DNA of 64,000 nt from Phylloscopus collybita (GCA_027886175.1 JAJNNQ010000008.1:2511501-2575500); one strand, 5' to 3'; counted from the first letter of the stretch, positions 1 to 14,041 are shown. Notes: generated by a model not told the origin, from the sequence alone. A program made the numbers and translations.

Positions 1-1689
1 CATCAAAAGCTAAAGGAGTAGTACATAGAGGAATAAAACCTGTCTCCAAGAAGCCATAAATCCACTCACAATTCCTGTCTTCTCATCCTTCTTTATGTTT
101 ATTTGGCTAGAAGGGAGAAAAAATTAAAACCTAATTTTTCAGGACTAGTAGGAAACCTCAACAGCAGCAGAAAAAAATAGGGTAATTTATGGAGTTGAAA
201 GAAAATGCAAACTAGGTCACTTATGGTATAAACTAAGTGAATGCTACTATGTGCAAAAAAGTAGATCATACAATTTTAGAAAATAAATAAAGCACAATTC
301 GCCTTTTAAAGCATTGGTTTAAAAACAAGGGGAAATTAGGCCTCACACTGTTAAATGCTACAATTGATAAGACTTAAAGAAGCTATCTGTGATCATAAAC
401 AGGTGCCCACCCTTTGGCCCTGTTGTATTGTTGAATTCTTACTCCTTCTGAGGCACAGGCAGGAAATAATGCAAGGAAGGAAAAATCCTAAACTACATCA
501 TAGGAACAATAAACACAGTAAGCAAAAAACATGTATACTCTGTGCAAAGACCAAACCACGCTTTTCAGTCTCTTTAATACCATAGAACAAACAGGAAAAT
601 AAGAATGCCACTTTTACTTCTTTAGCCTTTCCAGTAAAAATATATTTAGCTGCTTTACAAACATTTACTGTCAAAACATTCCCTGAAATTAAAATGATAA
701 ATTAAGTGTAACAAAACAAGCAATTCAAGTAACTATAAAATTCAGCAAAAAGGAAAAACCATAAAGCCTGAAATCCTCCAAACTTCCAGTCCTCATTAAT
801 TCCCAGTTTGCATGCCTGGAGTAGGCTGTTCATTGCAGCTACACAGCCTGTACTAAGGACTCAGAGTCTAGCAGAACTAGACTGTCCAGAAGACAATCTC
901 TCAATTTACAATTGCAGAAACAAAATATATCAATCCTGAAAAGATCTCATCTCATAAGATGATGAATTCCCAGTGACTCCTAAACAAACTGCAAAGGGAA
1001 TTTAGCTTTCTTTACAAAGGAGACTCAAGAGGTCACCTAAGGTCACAACTCCATTTACTGACAGAAGCAAGAGGTAAAATTCTGGAAATCCTGGTTTCCA
1101 GTCCTATACTCAGCTTGTACAGAAGCTTATCTCAGCTTAGATTTTACAACATAGGCTAATACATTTATCACATGGAAGAACAAAAAAGCAAGTTCAGTGT
1201 TCAGACAAACTGTATTGAGCTGATAACAAATAAATCAATTTTGAGGTTTTTAGCTCCTTTATCAATAGCACTCTTACAGATCAAGAATTTTCTAACAAGA
1301 AGCTTTGACTGCTGACTATACAATTTCAACTGTTTTTTTTTTTCTTTTAAGCATGCACCAGGTTATGCTTACTGGTATAAAAACAGCATAAATTCACTTC
1401 CTCTGGATTTACACTGCAATAGCTAAAATCCGTTTCTAAAGTCAATAAAACGAGTTTAATGAAAAATAAAATTTAAAAGTTACAATAAAAACAAATGATT
1501 TTCCCATAAAAATGTGGTGATACATGTCAAAGTACTGCAGCTGAGACTACAGACAGAAGTATTATTCTGAAATCAGAGGGACTAACTAGAATGAGATTCT
1601 CTTAAAGGCAAGTGAGTATATCAGAATTTATCCCTGCTATGAAGCTTGAAGTCTCAAAGTCACTTTTTTTACTGGAAACTTCTTTTTCT

Positions 1690-1858
1690 CATCTCAGATC
1701 ACTGATGACAGGTCTTGCTGGCACAGAATTCAGCACCCTGTGCTGTCTCCCCTGCAAACTCCCTGAATGCACCCTCTTCTCTGTGCTCCCCGAGTTCCAC
1801 CCACACTCCTGGTATTTTGGCCCTTCTGCCCTTCTCTGGGCCCTACCCCAGGTGTACC
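1690..1858. other. GC-rich flank of the minus-strand LTR, unclassified
   Basis: This is a C- and T-rich segment, out of keeping with the AT-rich surroundings. Together with 2168-2470 it forms the locus into which the LTR inserted. It may be an older, unrecognised repeat. Short overlapping open frames here have no recognisable homology. Confidence 0.35.
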
Positions 1859-1927
1859 TGTGACACTGTTCAAGATTACAAGGACACAGACTCTGAGATC
1901 AGAAGGCTGAAATGACTCCAATCAATC

Positions 1928-1933
1928 TTTATT
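1928..1933 (-). terminator. Polyadenylation signal of the minus-strand LTR, in WWOX sense orientation
   Basis: The minus strand reads GGTAATAAAGATTG. It lies in the same sense as WWOX, so it could in principle offer a premature polyadenylation site deep in intron 5. Confidence 0.5.
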
Positions 1934-1951
1934 ACCTGGGGATTTCTTCCC

Positions 1952-1957
1952 TTTATA
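1952..1957 (-). promoter_or_regulatory. TATA box of the minus-strand LTR
   Basis: The minus strand reads AGTATAAAGGGAAG, a good core TATA context within the LTR, about 100 bp before its 3' end. Function is inferred from position in the element. Confidence 0.5.
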
Positions 1958-2167
1958 CTGTTTTACAAAGAACCCACCCAAGGGGTGGAAGAAAGACAAA
2001 CTTCTTCCTACAAACTTCTTCAAACTACATTGGTCAAGTCAGAGGGACATCAAGAAGAAGTCCCTCCTAGGGAAAGGAACGTAAACATAGGTTACTGTTG
2101 GGAAAACCTGTCTCTTGTTGAGAGAACAGTGCCTGGGAAAGAGTTTCAGAGAAACCAAAACATCACA

Positions 2168-2470
2168 GCACCAACCATGACTACATACCTGTCTCAGCCC
2201 TGCCTTTTAGATGGTCCTTGGACCTCTGCTGCAGCCTCATCTCCAGCCCTGTCTCTGGCCCCACATCCTGCTGCTCCTGCCCGGATGACCCAAGATACCC
2301 TCTTGCCTTTTCTGAGACTGCTCAGGGAAATCATCACCCCCACCCAGCTCAGGAGGGGCTGCACAGCCCAGCCCTGGTGCTCTTGGCTTCGGGCTCACCC
2401 TCCCTGCTCCTGCTGGGCCCTGGCAGCAGCACTGGTACATCTTCCAAACATTAACATAACACATCACCAG
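2168..2470. other. GC-rich flank of the minus-strand LTR, unclassified
   Basis: A GC-rich segment with many CTG/CAG-type words. An open frame of 191 codons (1985-2560, plus strand) starts inside the LTR and ends in this flank, so it is judged accidental. No family was recognised. Confidence 0.35.
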
Positions 2471-5400
2471 CACTGCTCTTTCTCAGCAAAATCCTTCTGT
2501 GGAGCCCTTGGTGTGCTTTCCTGGCTGCTGCATTCTGTCAAGAATTCCCAGTTCTTCTAGGAGTCAGATTTCTGATATAATTCATTCTATCATCCCAACA
2601 TGAAATAAAAACACATCTTCATTTCCATTCACACTGAGACCAATTCAGATTTATTAAGGCTTCCTTGATATTCAGTGATGTCTTATAAGCACTAAATCAT
2701 CATGAAAGCTCCATAAGCAAGAGGCTGCAATCCTAAAAAAAAAAAAAACAAAACCCAATCAAATAAGAACCCCTCTGAGAAGAATACATCTCCCACACAG
2801 CACAGAGCTTTCTAGAGTTGCCCAGGATGAGCACTGTACATCTACTGCTCCCTTTTTTCCCCTCTTTGGGTGATCAATCACATCCAGCAACAAGAAGATA
2901 AGGAAACATGTTCTGATCTCTGGGCTTCTGGGATGGCTTGAAAACCTGCAGAGCCCTCTTCTCATGCAAAAACAAAACAATAACAATGAAAATCAGCTAC
3001 AGCTTTTAAGATCCTCACTCTAAGTACTGGCCTTAACTTGTCTGTGGACTCTTTCCATGCTATCATGATATAAATGCTTCTCAACCAGCAAGAGACAAGG
3101 GCTGTAACTACATTTAAAGGCAAAACACAGCCATAGATGTGTTTGTTCACTATGCAAAAACATATTAGGAAATTAAGTTTTCTTTGGTTCTCTCAGGAAG
3201 TGTGCCATACATCGTTATTTCTGCTTTCCACAGCAAAGGTCTTAATAAACAATTCTGCAATTTTGTGTATAAAGAGCATATGAAATGGAACAGCAAAGTG
3301 TTCATTTTCTCACAGTGAAATTGTCACCAAAGGAACCTGAGAGATGTTGTATTTGTGGAGTTTTACTACACGGACTAGTTGGAGGTTAAAAAAGCAAAAA
3401 GCACAGCAACAGAGGAGTGTGTTTGTGCTTTCAAAACTTGGGAACAGTCAGTGGAGAGCTATACCTGTCACTCCCATGACATTTGGGAAACTTTAAGCCT
3501 TTGAAACCAGGCTGAACTTGTCATGGGCAAAGTCAGGTGCCTACTCCATGTCACACATCCCTAAGGCTCCTTACCTGAGACTGAGTAACTTGGCACAGCC
3601 CATGTGCCTGCTCCTGGCCTGATTCCCCTGGCAGTGCAGCACGAGCAGTTTCCTGGGGGTTTTAATTATCTCTGCTGCAGTAAGAATACTTGAAGGGTAA
3701 CACAGCAAACAATGGCAGAGGACACCCAGAGACATCGATTCCAGCACACACAACACTGACTTTTGTGGAACTTCAGATGCACCAACGACCTTTTGATAAA
3801 TCAGCAACACAAGGGCATTACTATTGCAGAGTACTTACTACAATTCTTACTCCCCTCCAGGGTAAAAATCTGTATTTAAGCTTTCCTGAGGGATAGTTCA
3901 AAGTATTGGACGCATTTTAAAGGGTTTTTTTTTTGTGTTTAAAAGCACAATCCTTTCAAACCTTCACTGCAAGGAAGCAGAATTAGTTCCTGCTGTATCT
4001 CAGAACTTAGAAGCTATTTTAGAGTGTGTTTTCATCACACCAGAATCAGCCCCAAGTACTCACAAGCCCTCTGAGCATGACACTTCTTGAAAATTGCTAA
4101 TAGATTTTACGCTTAATGGTATAATTAACACAGGATGTAAAATTGCTAAAATATCAGAAAGAGGGAGTCAGATGTATTTTAAGTACTTCAGGAGGCAGCC
4201 CAGCAAAGGTGTTGATCCATCAGAAGATCAAACTGATGCTGAGAGCATCCTCCAGTTTCCACAATTGTTAATCGAAGGCAGGAGCCAGACAACAAAACCC
4301 ATCCAGAGAGTGGGTAATGACCCTGATGTGCAGTGAAAGGGCATTGAGACATCAGCACTGCATAAAAGTGAAAGCTTTCAGAAAATGTACCTAGGAAAGA
4401 AAAAAAGGAGATTTGATATTTTGCAGCCTTAGTTCCAACCTGGTCTACCATAACTAAACTCAGCTGAAAATAGGACGTTTTAACAATTTGACAAAAATAT
4501 ACCTGACAAAAAAACTTGTCTTTGCTTCTTTTTTCTCACATGGAATAATAATAAGAAGAAAGCCATTGAAAGACATTCTGGAGTTTAATAAATGGCAAAA
4601 AGAGGGGGTTGGTCAAATTTTAATCTGTTTGACCATGCAAACTGTATTGAATCTGATAATGTTCATGAGAGGTCTACTGAGGGACTTGCATCCTGTATGA
4701 ATTATACCCAAGGCTCTTAAATTCATTTGAATGCATTAATTCCTAGCCTAAATCACAGAAAAGTAATATACTGTTATTGTATTTTCCACTGTATACTCTA
4801 GCACGATGCACAAACAGAAGAGTAGTTCATTTATATCATGTGGATTCATTAAAAATGAAATCACCTCCTAAGTCTGTGTGTGTTGATTTTTGAGTCGCAA
4901 ACATTCATATTTCCCATGTGTAGGAAAGGAATAATTTTATACTTAGGTGTATTCAAGGCTTTGAACTTGATATACATGTAATATTAGAGAAGGAAAATAA
5001 AAGTATAACGAAAGATTCTTTATTTCATGTGTTAGAAAACAATATGTTTTCCTCATTAAACCCTCAGATATAAATTATATAAACCATGAAATTACCTTTG
5101 AGCCCTTACTGAAATAACCAGTTCACAAATAAATGATCCATGCAGGAAGAAAAGCAAAGATTAAAATAATAAGAGAAAGTTATATTTTTATATAAGCAGT
5201 CAAAAAAAGAAAAGGAAAGGAAAAAAAAACCAGCAAATTACTACTGAAATATAGACTTGCAGAGAAGACATTCTGCTTGAACAGGTAATCCTGAACAATT
5301 TAATTCAGCCACATTCTGAAGATACTGAGAGATACATGAGTCATATGATCCAAGATTATGAGGAATTAATTCTCACAAGAAATTGAGACAAACTTAGTCA

Positions 5401-8400
5401 CAGGATATGTTTGGACAGCTTTTGTTCCCAAGTTCCATCAAGCACCATGTTTTCCATCTTATAACCAAATGAGTACCAATTAAATATTGCTTTTTGAGGC
5501 AACCCTTCATTCTGCTCCTTAAGCAACCTCCTCAGTTGTCCAAAAGTTTTTGCTTTGGAGAGCAAAAAATTCAGACTATAGTTAGAAAGTTGACTTCTCT
5601 GAAGACTTTCAGGCAAACTTTCCAAAAAGCACCTAGCTCAGAAGCACTGAATGCCATTAAACTCAATCCTAGCAATGGAAAGTCAGATTTGGTTAACTGG
5701 GAAAGAGACAGCTGGTGGGATTTGGTGGTCTCCATCAGAGATCACTATCAACTGCTTTCCCCTCCAAACCACATTATTGCCAGGGATGTCACAGGAATTA
5801 TTCTCCATTTCTATTCCAGTCCTCACCAGTCCCACCCCAGTTTTCCCAGTCTCACTCCTTCACAAGGTCTGAATTTCCCCTCACCAGTCCCTCACGCCAA
5901 CAAAGAAGCCACAGTTCAGTTCTTTTTGTGCTGCCCTTTTTGCAGCATTTCACTGCTTTGGGGCAGGCACTTTGTGGCAGGCAGGTGCAGTTTTGTCAGG
6001 CTCCAGGTGTGCAGCCCCCAGCACACCCTGCCCAGCACGGGCAGGCACCTTCCCAGAGCAAACACATCTGGCTGTCAAACCCCAGGGAACAGAGAACAGT
6101 CCAGATCTGAGCAGGCCTTACTTAACCTATAGAAAATGGAGAATGACCCATCATTTATTCCATATGCTACGCTGCAGTTAAATTGATGCGTAGTGGTTTT
6201 CTTTTTTTTCTTATAGTATCTTTCAAAGCATTTTACCAGGGCCATGAGCAAAAGCAGATAAATTTTAGAGATATGGGAACTCAGGAACAGAAAAAAGAAA
6301 TTACTGCATTAAATTAATTTGGTTTTCAAGGGACAAAGTGCAGGCTCTCTGAGGGCAGAAACATAAACAAGAACCCATGCCCTGAGTATCTTTGAATCTA
6401 AATTTAAAAAAAAAAAAAAAGAGACAGGCAGAAGATAAGAAAATGCTTAGCATGTGAACACATGAACAAAAATACCTTTTTGCAATATGAAACAGAAAGA
6501 GGGAGGGGAACTGCTGAGGTGGAGAAACATGGCAGGAGAAGGAGTGGAGAACACAAAGGTTGGAGCTCAACCCCAGCCAGCACGAGGGACAAAATCCTGA
6601 AAGCAACCAGAGAACAGGCTGATGTCACTGTCATCAGTGACAAAGCTGGTTCTGCTTCTTGCTTCCTGCTGTGCCAGCTTCAGCCTCTGGCTGACCCCTC
6701 CATTCAGCTACTTTCCCCCAAAAAACATGTGCTTGGGAAAGGCTACACTGCAGGTCCCCAGGGAGCCTCTCATGTGCAGCTTTGAGTCCATGGAGCATTA
6801 TAGAAGAGAAGTCATTATGCCTCACTCAATTAAAACAAGGGGCTGCAAGCATAATTGCCTCCATTTTTTAGAGCTGCAGGGTATCATCCAGACAAAACAA
6901 TGGTGATTCTTCAGGTAATCGAGTGGCAAAGCTTTAAAGTCAAACCCAGCACTATTTTTTCGGCTCAATAATAAGAGCCAAACAACTGTAGGAGCAAGAC
7001 TAGATTGGGACATCTGTTAAAAAAATATATATTAAAAAAAAAAGCAAAATCAAACAAAAATAGGGAATTATGCACTGAAAAATACATCAGACTGCATCCA
7101 AAATTCCATTACCACCCACAATTCAACCTCTAACCTCTGTACTCGCCAGGTAGCCAGCCTACTGCCATCCCCTTAAAGTGCAGTAGCAAATGCAACTCAC
7201 GTGTTTTGGACTTAAAACATCAGAAGTGGAGAAGCTTCCAATTCTTTGTTTAACTTGGAAATCTTTGATAGAAAGGCAAGCTAGTATTCCTGCAAATTCA
7301 CTCAATAAAAATAATAGTGACTCCTTTTCAGCAATACTGGAAGTTTAGATATGTAATGTCAGGAGGACAGGAAATTTTAAGACTGAATTCTTAAATTCAG
7401 CTATTAAAGAAAGCACCTATATATTGAACACAGTGGCAAACTCTTAAACACTCTTATTAGACGTGCCTTTTGTACTTTGCACAAATTTCCAACCAAAGCA
7501 GTTACAAGCCAGCTCCAGTCATAGACAGGAATTTAAGTTAGCACATATTAGCAGCCCGCAGTGGGCAAATGTTCAAACACATTACAGTTTTAATATAATT
7601 ATAATTGTTGAACATGTTCAACCAATTAGCCACAAATATTCTGTTTATCTGAGATGCTGCCAAAAATTGTGAGCTGCAGTCAAAATAACATGATACTGTC
7701 ATCCTTTTGCAAAGAATAGCAGTAAATCAAAGGCAAAAACACATGGAAAAAGCCAAAGCAAATATCTTATCTGATATTTTATAAATCATCAAATACCATA
7801 TTTTAAAAATGCTGCTCGTACAGATATAAACTGCCACATACATTTATTTGATAAATTCACATTTTAAAAGTTCATGTCACCTCCTAAAACAAAGGGCTTC
7901 AGAATAACTTGCAGCACGTTTCTTTTTTGTCCAGCCCCCAGACATCCAAAGCATAAACAAAATGCAGATAACTGAGAAACACCAGTTAGAAGCTGACTGC
8001 CTTTAGGGTTAAGAACAAAATCATTTGATTGCCTGCTTTTCTGCATCAATTGCACAAGTACAAAACTATTTAAACAACCAAATGAGTCTAACTTATGAGG
8101 GGAAAAAAAAATAAACCACTACAATTTGTGTTTAAGAAAGAATTATTAAAAACCTGCACAACTCCTATTTAGACAATCTGCAATGCTGCAAAAGCACTTT
8201 TTTTCAGTGGTGTCCCCTAAATAATTAAGCTGTTCCTTTTACCATACTTCCTATATTACAGAAGTCATTTTCCTACAATAAATCAATAACTCATTCCTTA
8301 TGTCAGTCATTTTTCTCCATTTAACTGAACGGACTAAAGACCAACACTGAAAGTTAGATTACCTTTGAATTATGTGCGTGATTTAAAATTCAAAGAACCA

Positions 8401-9622
8401 CACTAAGGAGCCTTTTAGAGTGACCACTCTCCAGCCTCCTCATACAAACAACCCCTCCCAGAGCTGCCCACAGCCCTGAGCAGAAGAGCAGCTCAGAAAT
8501 GGTTAAAAACATGAGCATGGACAGGAAAGAGCCAGCACAGACCAGAGCCAACACTTTCCTTTATTTACAGAATTAAAAAGCCAAGCAATGGGCAAGAATT
8601 CCAACACCATCCCCAGCACCCCCCATTCAGGTTAAGTCCTATTTGCATCTGGTGGCATAATTTATTTAAGCAGCTGCCAATGACCTTCTTTTGCACACAT
8701 TATCAATTAAAAATTTAGCCCTGCCATTAAAGTATTTCAAAAGTATTTCTTAGATAATCCAATGAAAACTAAAAATGAAGAAAATTAAATATTCAAATGT
8801 TGATTTCTCCACATTTTATTGAGCGTAAAATGGAATGTCTTGACATCAGCATGTAGTTTAGTCACAGGTTAAGGGGAACAAGGGTTTATTTTACATTAAT
8901 TTATAGCATAAAATGTGCTCTTATAAGAAATAAATCATTGACAAGAGAATAACTGATATAGACAAGAAAAAAGATAATATGTCAAAAATGCCCTAAAAAA
9001 TGTTTATACTTTCTGCAATTTGCAGAAAAAAAAAAATTGATAATATTAAGGAAAACAAGTTTCCAGAGGCAATCTAAAACAGTGCAGGGAAGCCTGTATC
9101 AATTAATTAACTGTCCTGTCTCAAAAGCATAAAACAATTTAATCCATCCTTCTATATTAAAGGTATGGATTTGTTCACATGGCTCTGTCATCTATTAGTT
9201 GTCTGTGAATCTAAAGCACCTTAAGATGTTGTGACATTTGTATTCTCCAGAACTAATAACCATCATTTCACTACCTCAGCTATGCTTCATTTTAAGATTT
9301 TCTTAGACAAACTTCATAGGCTCTCCTGCCTCTGATGTTTACCACCAGTGACTAACACAGCTGGACAGCCCCTCTGGTCATGCACTGCCTAGAGCTGTCA
9401 AAGAGGAAAATTTTGGGTTCAAAAAATCTCTTTTTTTAATTTTTTTTTTTAACTTTTGTTTTTACTGAGCTTTATTTTATAGTTCGGTTTGAGTTCACAC
9501 TCCATGCCCCAAAATTAGCAACTTAGAGAAACACTTTGTGCCAAGATCTCTGATTTGGGGATATGTACAGAATCAAGATTATTATTTTTTTCATGTAGCA
9601 CACCTTTAAAACTAATCACTGA
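2471..9622. other. AT-rich intron, no gene recognised
   Basis: Short A runs (for example near 2735 and 6404) and a modestly GC-rich patch at about 5800-6110 are present. The patch underlies the longest open frame of the window (212 codons, 5494-6132, plus strand). That frame overlaps open frames in the other two phases and has no recognisable domain. No RNA gene or transposon was recognised. Confidence 0.6.
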
Positions 9623-9646
9623 TTTTTTTTTTTTTTTTTTTTTTTT
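9623..9646 (+). repeat. Homopolymer T24
   Basis: A run of 24 T on the plus strand, so an A run in WWOX sense. The surrounding DNA is unremarkable and AT-rich. Confidence 0.85.
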
Positions 9647-11854
9647 GGTAGATTATATAACTGCAAAAAAGGTACTTTTCTTAAGCACAGAAATTCTCAT
9701 CTTTCAGCCATAGCATCATCCCACCAGACTCTGAACCTCAGCATTACCTGAAGCAATTAGAAGAATCCAAAGTGGCAGGGCAGTGTTAGGTAATGCTTTA
9801 TCCTCAGCATTCTGGAAGCTCAGCAAGGCTTCCCCTCGAAGCTGCTCTCCACTCCATTTCAGCTCAGCACCCCGGATCTGTTCTTTACCAGCTGCTGATG
9901 TTCCTTGTATTAAACTGAGAATTTGTGGGAAAAGCAAAACTTCCCGCTGTGTGTCAGCTTTGCATCCCAGGATGGAGAGCACTCCATCCCAGGTCGTGAC
10001 ACTCTTCAGATGCATTTCTGTAAATGTTTTTTTTATTTCAGGTAAAGATGGAAGAGGGGGGGGTGGGGGCTCAATAAATTAAGTACTAATTGCAATTATT
10101 AGAACTATCACTTACTTAAAAGCAAAAACGAATGCATTGTGGAATTTTGCTTTTTATACCATTTTTTACAGTAATGTTTTAGTGAAGAGGCCACACATCA
10201 GCTTCTGATTTTCATTAGCCAACTGCTTGACTTCGATTATTTTACATAAGGAGTACAAAGGAAAACAGCATGACAAGTTAGAATGAATCAGTTTTGTTAT
10301 AGATCTAGTTTTAATGGGGAAATCCTTGATTCAAAATCCATGCACCTCTTCTGGTATCTTAAATTGACCAACTTACGAAAAACTAAGATTAAACAAAAAT
10401 TTAACCATTATTGGCTGAATTATAAACAAGGTATAAGGTCCGTTCTTTATACAGCAGGACAGTAATTCTTCTGCATGTAGTTTTCATGAGATCAAAATAT
10501 TATTTAGCTTTGAATCAAAAGATCTGCTATTTTAGTAAAGTCTAACAATACTTGGAAGTAAAATTCCTCATCTGGGGCTGTAATATTTGCTGAAAAAAAC
10601 CTACTTCAAAACATTAATCAAATTTTTCGCCTACTGGGCAGCCATATGGTAAAGCAGCATGTGAATCTCACAAACTTGCTGATCTTCTGTAACTGGGTGC
10701 TATTAATTACGCTTGCTGCATCCATCTCTTAGATTTTTGCTTTGTGAAAAAAAAAAAGTATTTATTGCAACAGCTTTTACAAAACAAGGGAATGAAAATC
10801 ACAATTGATTAATGAGCTGAATGGAAATATTTCCGTTAGCAGGTTTTTAAAATGAGTAAGGATTAATACCATGGGTGAAAATGAACCCTAATTGTGTGTG
10901 TGTCCCCCCCCCACCACTTTCTGTTTGGCAAGGGGCTGCAGGAGCAGGGGGAGGGTCTAAGATGCATTATTCACTGCATCAGCTTTAGGTGATAATAGGG
11001 TTTAAATTAAATAATTCAATGCTATATAAAGGCTGAGGACTCCATGTGTTTTAGTGCTAAATTCCTTACTATGAAATTGAATTGTTACACAACTGCAAAT
11101 TGTATTTGGTTTGGATTCGGGGTTTGTTTTTGTTTCCCAAACACAACTAAGAGTCTTCCTGAAATCCAGAGAAGCAAACAATTTAGAATGATAGTCTCCA
11201 TTTTGGCTTTAATTCCTCAGGCCACAGTACTGAGGCTGTTTTGGGATCTCAGCCATAAATCTAGTTAATCATAAATTATAGCTAGAATATAATCCTTGAC
11301 TCTACAGCCTCGTGTGCCAGGGAAACGGACTCCCAGGAATTACTGAAAGAAGATTGTAGGGGCTGGGCTGAAAAGCTAGCAAATAAGTTAAAATTGTGTT
11401 AGTTCACACACAAAAATCCCAGCCTGGGGAAAGGAGATGTGATACCTTTGGCCACTGCACACGCCCAGAGCAGCAGAAGTCATGGCACACCTGTGAAGAT
11501 TTGCCATATCACATCTTCGGGTTAGAAAGGATGATTTTTCTTGCTCTAATCTTCACATTAGTCTCCTCTACAAAACTAGCTTATTTCAACATTTGGCAGA
11601 GTGTGTGAACTTCATCCCAGGTACCAAGGGCAATAATTAGAAGAAAAAGGTGAGGATTAGTTCCAGAGAGGGACCAACAAAGTTATCAAAAGCATAAAAC
11701 CCAGACTCATTTCTTGTTTCCTCCCAGTGTAAGAGAATGAGACAGACTGAAAACACAAAACAGCTCTAACCCAAAATATTCTGTGTATGTGAATCATCTC
11801 AGATTTGAGAAAGAGAGCAGTCAAGTAGCAGGAATATTCAAATAATTGTAATAA

Positions 11855-11882
11855 ATGATGATGATGATGATGATGATGATGA
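11855..11882 (+). repeat. (ATG)n microsatellite, about 9 units
   Basis: A perfect trinucleotide array of ATG/TGA units, about 28 bases long. It is likely length-polymorphic, and no coding role is apparent. Confidence 0.9.
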
Positions 11883-13735
11883 GTGGTATCCCCTCAAATA
11901 ACTATTACTGGCAGCTTACTGCAGGTAGAAGAAAGGGAAAACAGTGTCTTGAATACAGAACCAGGACCCACTAGAGTTATTATTTATTTAAAATGAACAA
12001 CTCAAATACAGCAACTTCATGTGGAAGGAGACAAAGAAACCTTTACAATAAGGCAGACTGCTGAATGATTTAAAACATTACATATTTCCCAGACTCTTGA
12101 AACACAACACTCAGATATGCAAAGGAGTCACTTCTGTCCTGCCAAGTCACCTTCCTGAACCATGGTGTAAATTCCCTTGCCTCCCTAAAGTCTTTGTGCT
12201 TCTCAGCTTACAGAAATTTAAGCAGGTAATAATCTAAATGGCAAAATATTTAATTATCAGCTACTTCACATTACATGGCCACCCACTGGATGAGATCTCA
12301 TTCAGCCTCGTGTATATATCTGTATTCATAAAGAAAGAACAGGAGGGGAAAAAATCAAGTGACTTCAAGTGGTAAAGCAGCAAGGGAAGTTGTGCATTAA
12401 GAAAAAAAAATAAAATAGAAAGAAACTATGTCTTTTAACAAACCAACAAACATATTCTTCTCTGAGCATGATTCTTGTTATAGAGTAAGAACAGAAATAA
12501 TGGCAGTTTCTAAGTCTCATTAGCCCTTTTTTCCCTGTTTCATCCCAACTCCAATTCAAATCAGTATCCTTATAAACAATAAACAATAATAAGACAATTC
12601 TTACAATTAGCCTTCAGGCTCTATACCTTTAGAAGGAAAAAAGTTATCTTAAAACGAATATGAAACGTTTAAACAATTTTTAATTAGTGACCCAAAATGT
12701 GTGCCATAACTTTTCATCACCTCGTGGGTGATCTCTAAACCTCTCCTGCATACATTGACTGTCTGCTTAAAAGTTTAAAGAGCTAACAAAATGTTTTAAC
12801 GAGATACAAATCTCAGAGATCATTAATCAATATGTTCAATGTTATTTGTGATAATTCATCATGACATGATATTAATGGGTTACTGTACCCTTCAGAGGTG
12901 AGATTAATGCAAATGAGCAGCCACAATTAACTTTACTGCTCCCAACTCACAGGAATGGACAGATGATTATAAATGACAACTATATGTCAATTACAATATC
13001 CAATAAAGTGAAGCTTAGAGGGCAATCTATCTACTTTTATAGTTCTTGCCTGACATAGCTGAATTTAGCTCAACCCACTGTTGTCACAGTGTAACCACTG
13101 CTTTGAAGGAGGGGTCAAAGTTTTAATTTTCTATTTCTTCGGAAGGAATTCAAAATGTGCATCTAAATGCATTGTCTGAAGGAAAGCTGCAGGAAACCAA
13201 GAACAGATGTTGCTTTCTTCATCAGCTGAAGGAAATTGTATCTCTTCTCAAATTGCAACAGCAAGGCCACAAAGAAAATAATCTGCCCTGCTGCGTAATA
13301 TATTTATTCAATTAAAAAAAAATAGAGCCAACATATCAATGCAGTGATGGGAAGGGATTTACATTTGGTAAATTGCTTTGTCACACACAGGATGCTGAGT
13401 CCACTCAGGTTAGAGATGCTGAGTGAGGTGTTGAATGGTGTGTGCAGTTTTCTGCACAAACAGATATTGTGTGATCACCTTTTGAGCACCAAGACTCCTG
13501 CACCAAACAGATAAGACTTCACAGGAAAATACCCAAATTTCTAGTGGCAACAAAAAGACCTAGAAACAAAGACTTTAGATGTTCATAAACCAGACAGATG
13601 GCCAGATTGAGGAAATTCTGAAAACATAAGAGATAAAACTTCATATGATACTTCAGTAAATGATATATTTACCAAAAATGGGGAAATCAGCTGTGATAAC
13701 ATGCTCAGATTTTGGCTTTCTGCCCTCCACCAGGG

Positions 13736-13775
<40 letters not shown>
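13736..13775 (+). repeat. Homopolymer A40
   Basis: An uninterrupted run of 40 A between CCAGGG and GCTGCAG. No identifiable retroposon adjoins it. Confidence 0.9.
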
Positions 13776-13778
<3 letters not shown>

Positions 13779-14013
13779 GCAGTGACAATAAGAAGAGAAA
13801 CATTAGTCAAAACATTGTGGAAGTCACAGAGAGAAACACCATAAAACAGATAGTTTGTGTAATTTCATAAATTTTATTTTGTAGAGTCTTTCCTAGGTGT
13901 TATGTCAAATCCCCATGCCCTGGGACAGCTCCTCTGCACAGGGGCCAGAGATGTCACCCATGGTTAAGGATGGTCCCCAGCACAGTAACAAATCCTACAG
14001 CTACATTTTACAT

Positions 14014-14041
14014 TTACTCATTAAGTGAGCTTAATGAGTAA
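14014..14041. repeat. Inverted repeat, 11-bp arms and 6-nt loop
   Basis: TTACTCATTAA and TTAATGAGTAA are exact reverse complements separated by GTGAGC. It is an AT-rich palindrome with no other recognisable context. Confidence 0.75.

Larger units (their letters stand above)
1859..2167 (-). mobile_element. Solo LTR of an endogenous retrovirus, sense with WWOX
   Basis: This 309-bp element reads on the minus strand from TGTGATGTTTTGG to GTGTCACA, with 5-bp perfect inverted ends (TGTGA/TCACA). Immediate flanks GTACC (1854-1858) and GCACC (2168-2172) differ by one transition, which fits an aged 5-bp target duplication. Internally, on the minus strand, it has a TATAAA box (1957-1952) and an AATAAA signal (1933-1928) only about 24 nt apart, so R would be very short. 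No internal retroviral genes and no second LTR were seen. The 5-bp duplication points away from a 4-bp or 6-bp group, but the family was not identified. Confidence 0.72.

Noticed and set aside
1985..2560. 191-codon plus-strand open frame
   Set aside because: It starts inside the minus-strand LTR and ends in its GC-rich flank, crossing an insertion boundary; the translation has no recognisable domain.
10105..10120. Donor-like GTAAGT strings on the minus strand (also near 22815 and 3573) as possible WWOX exon 6 ends
   Set aside because: The sequence upstream of each on the minus strand does not encode the WWOX residues expected in exon 6.
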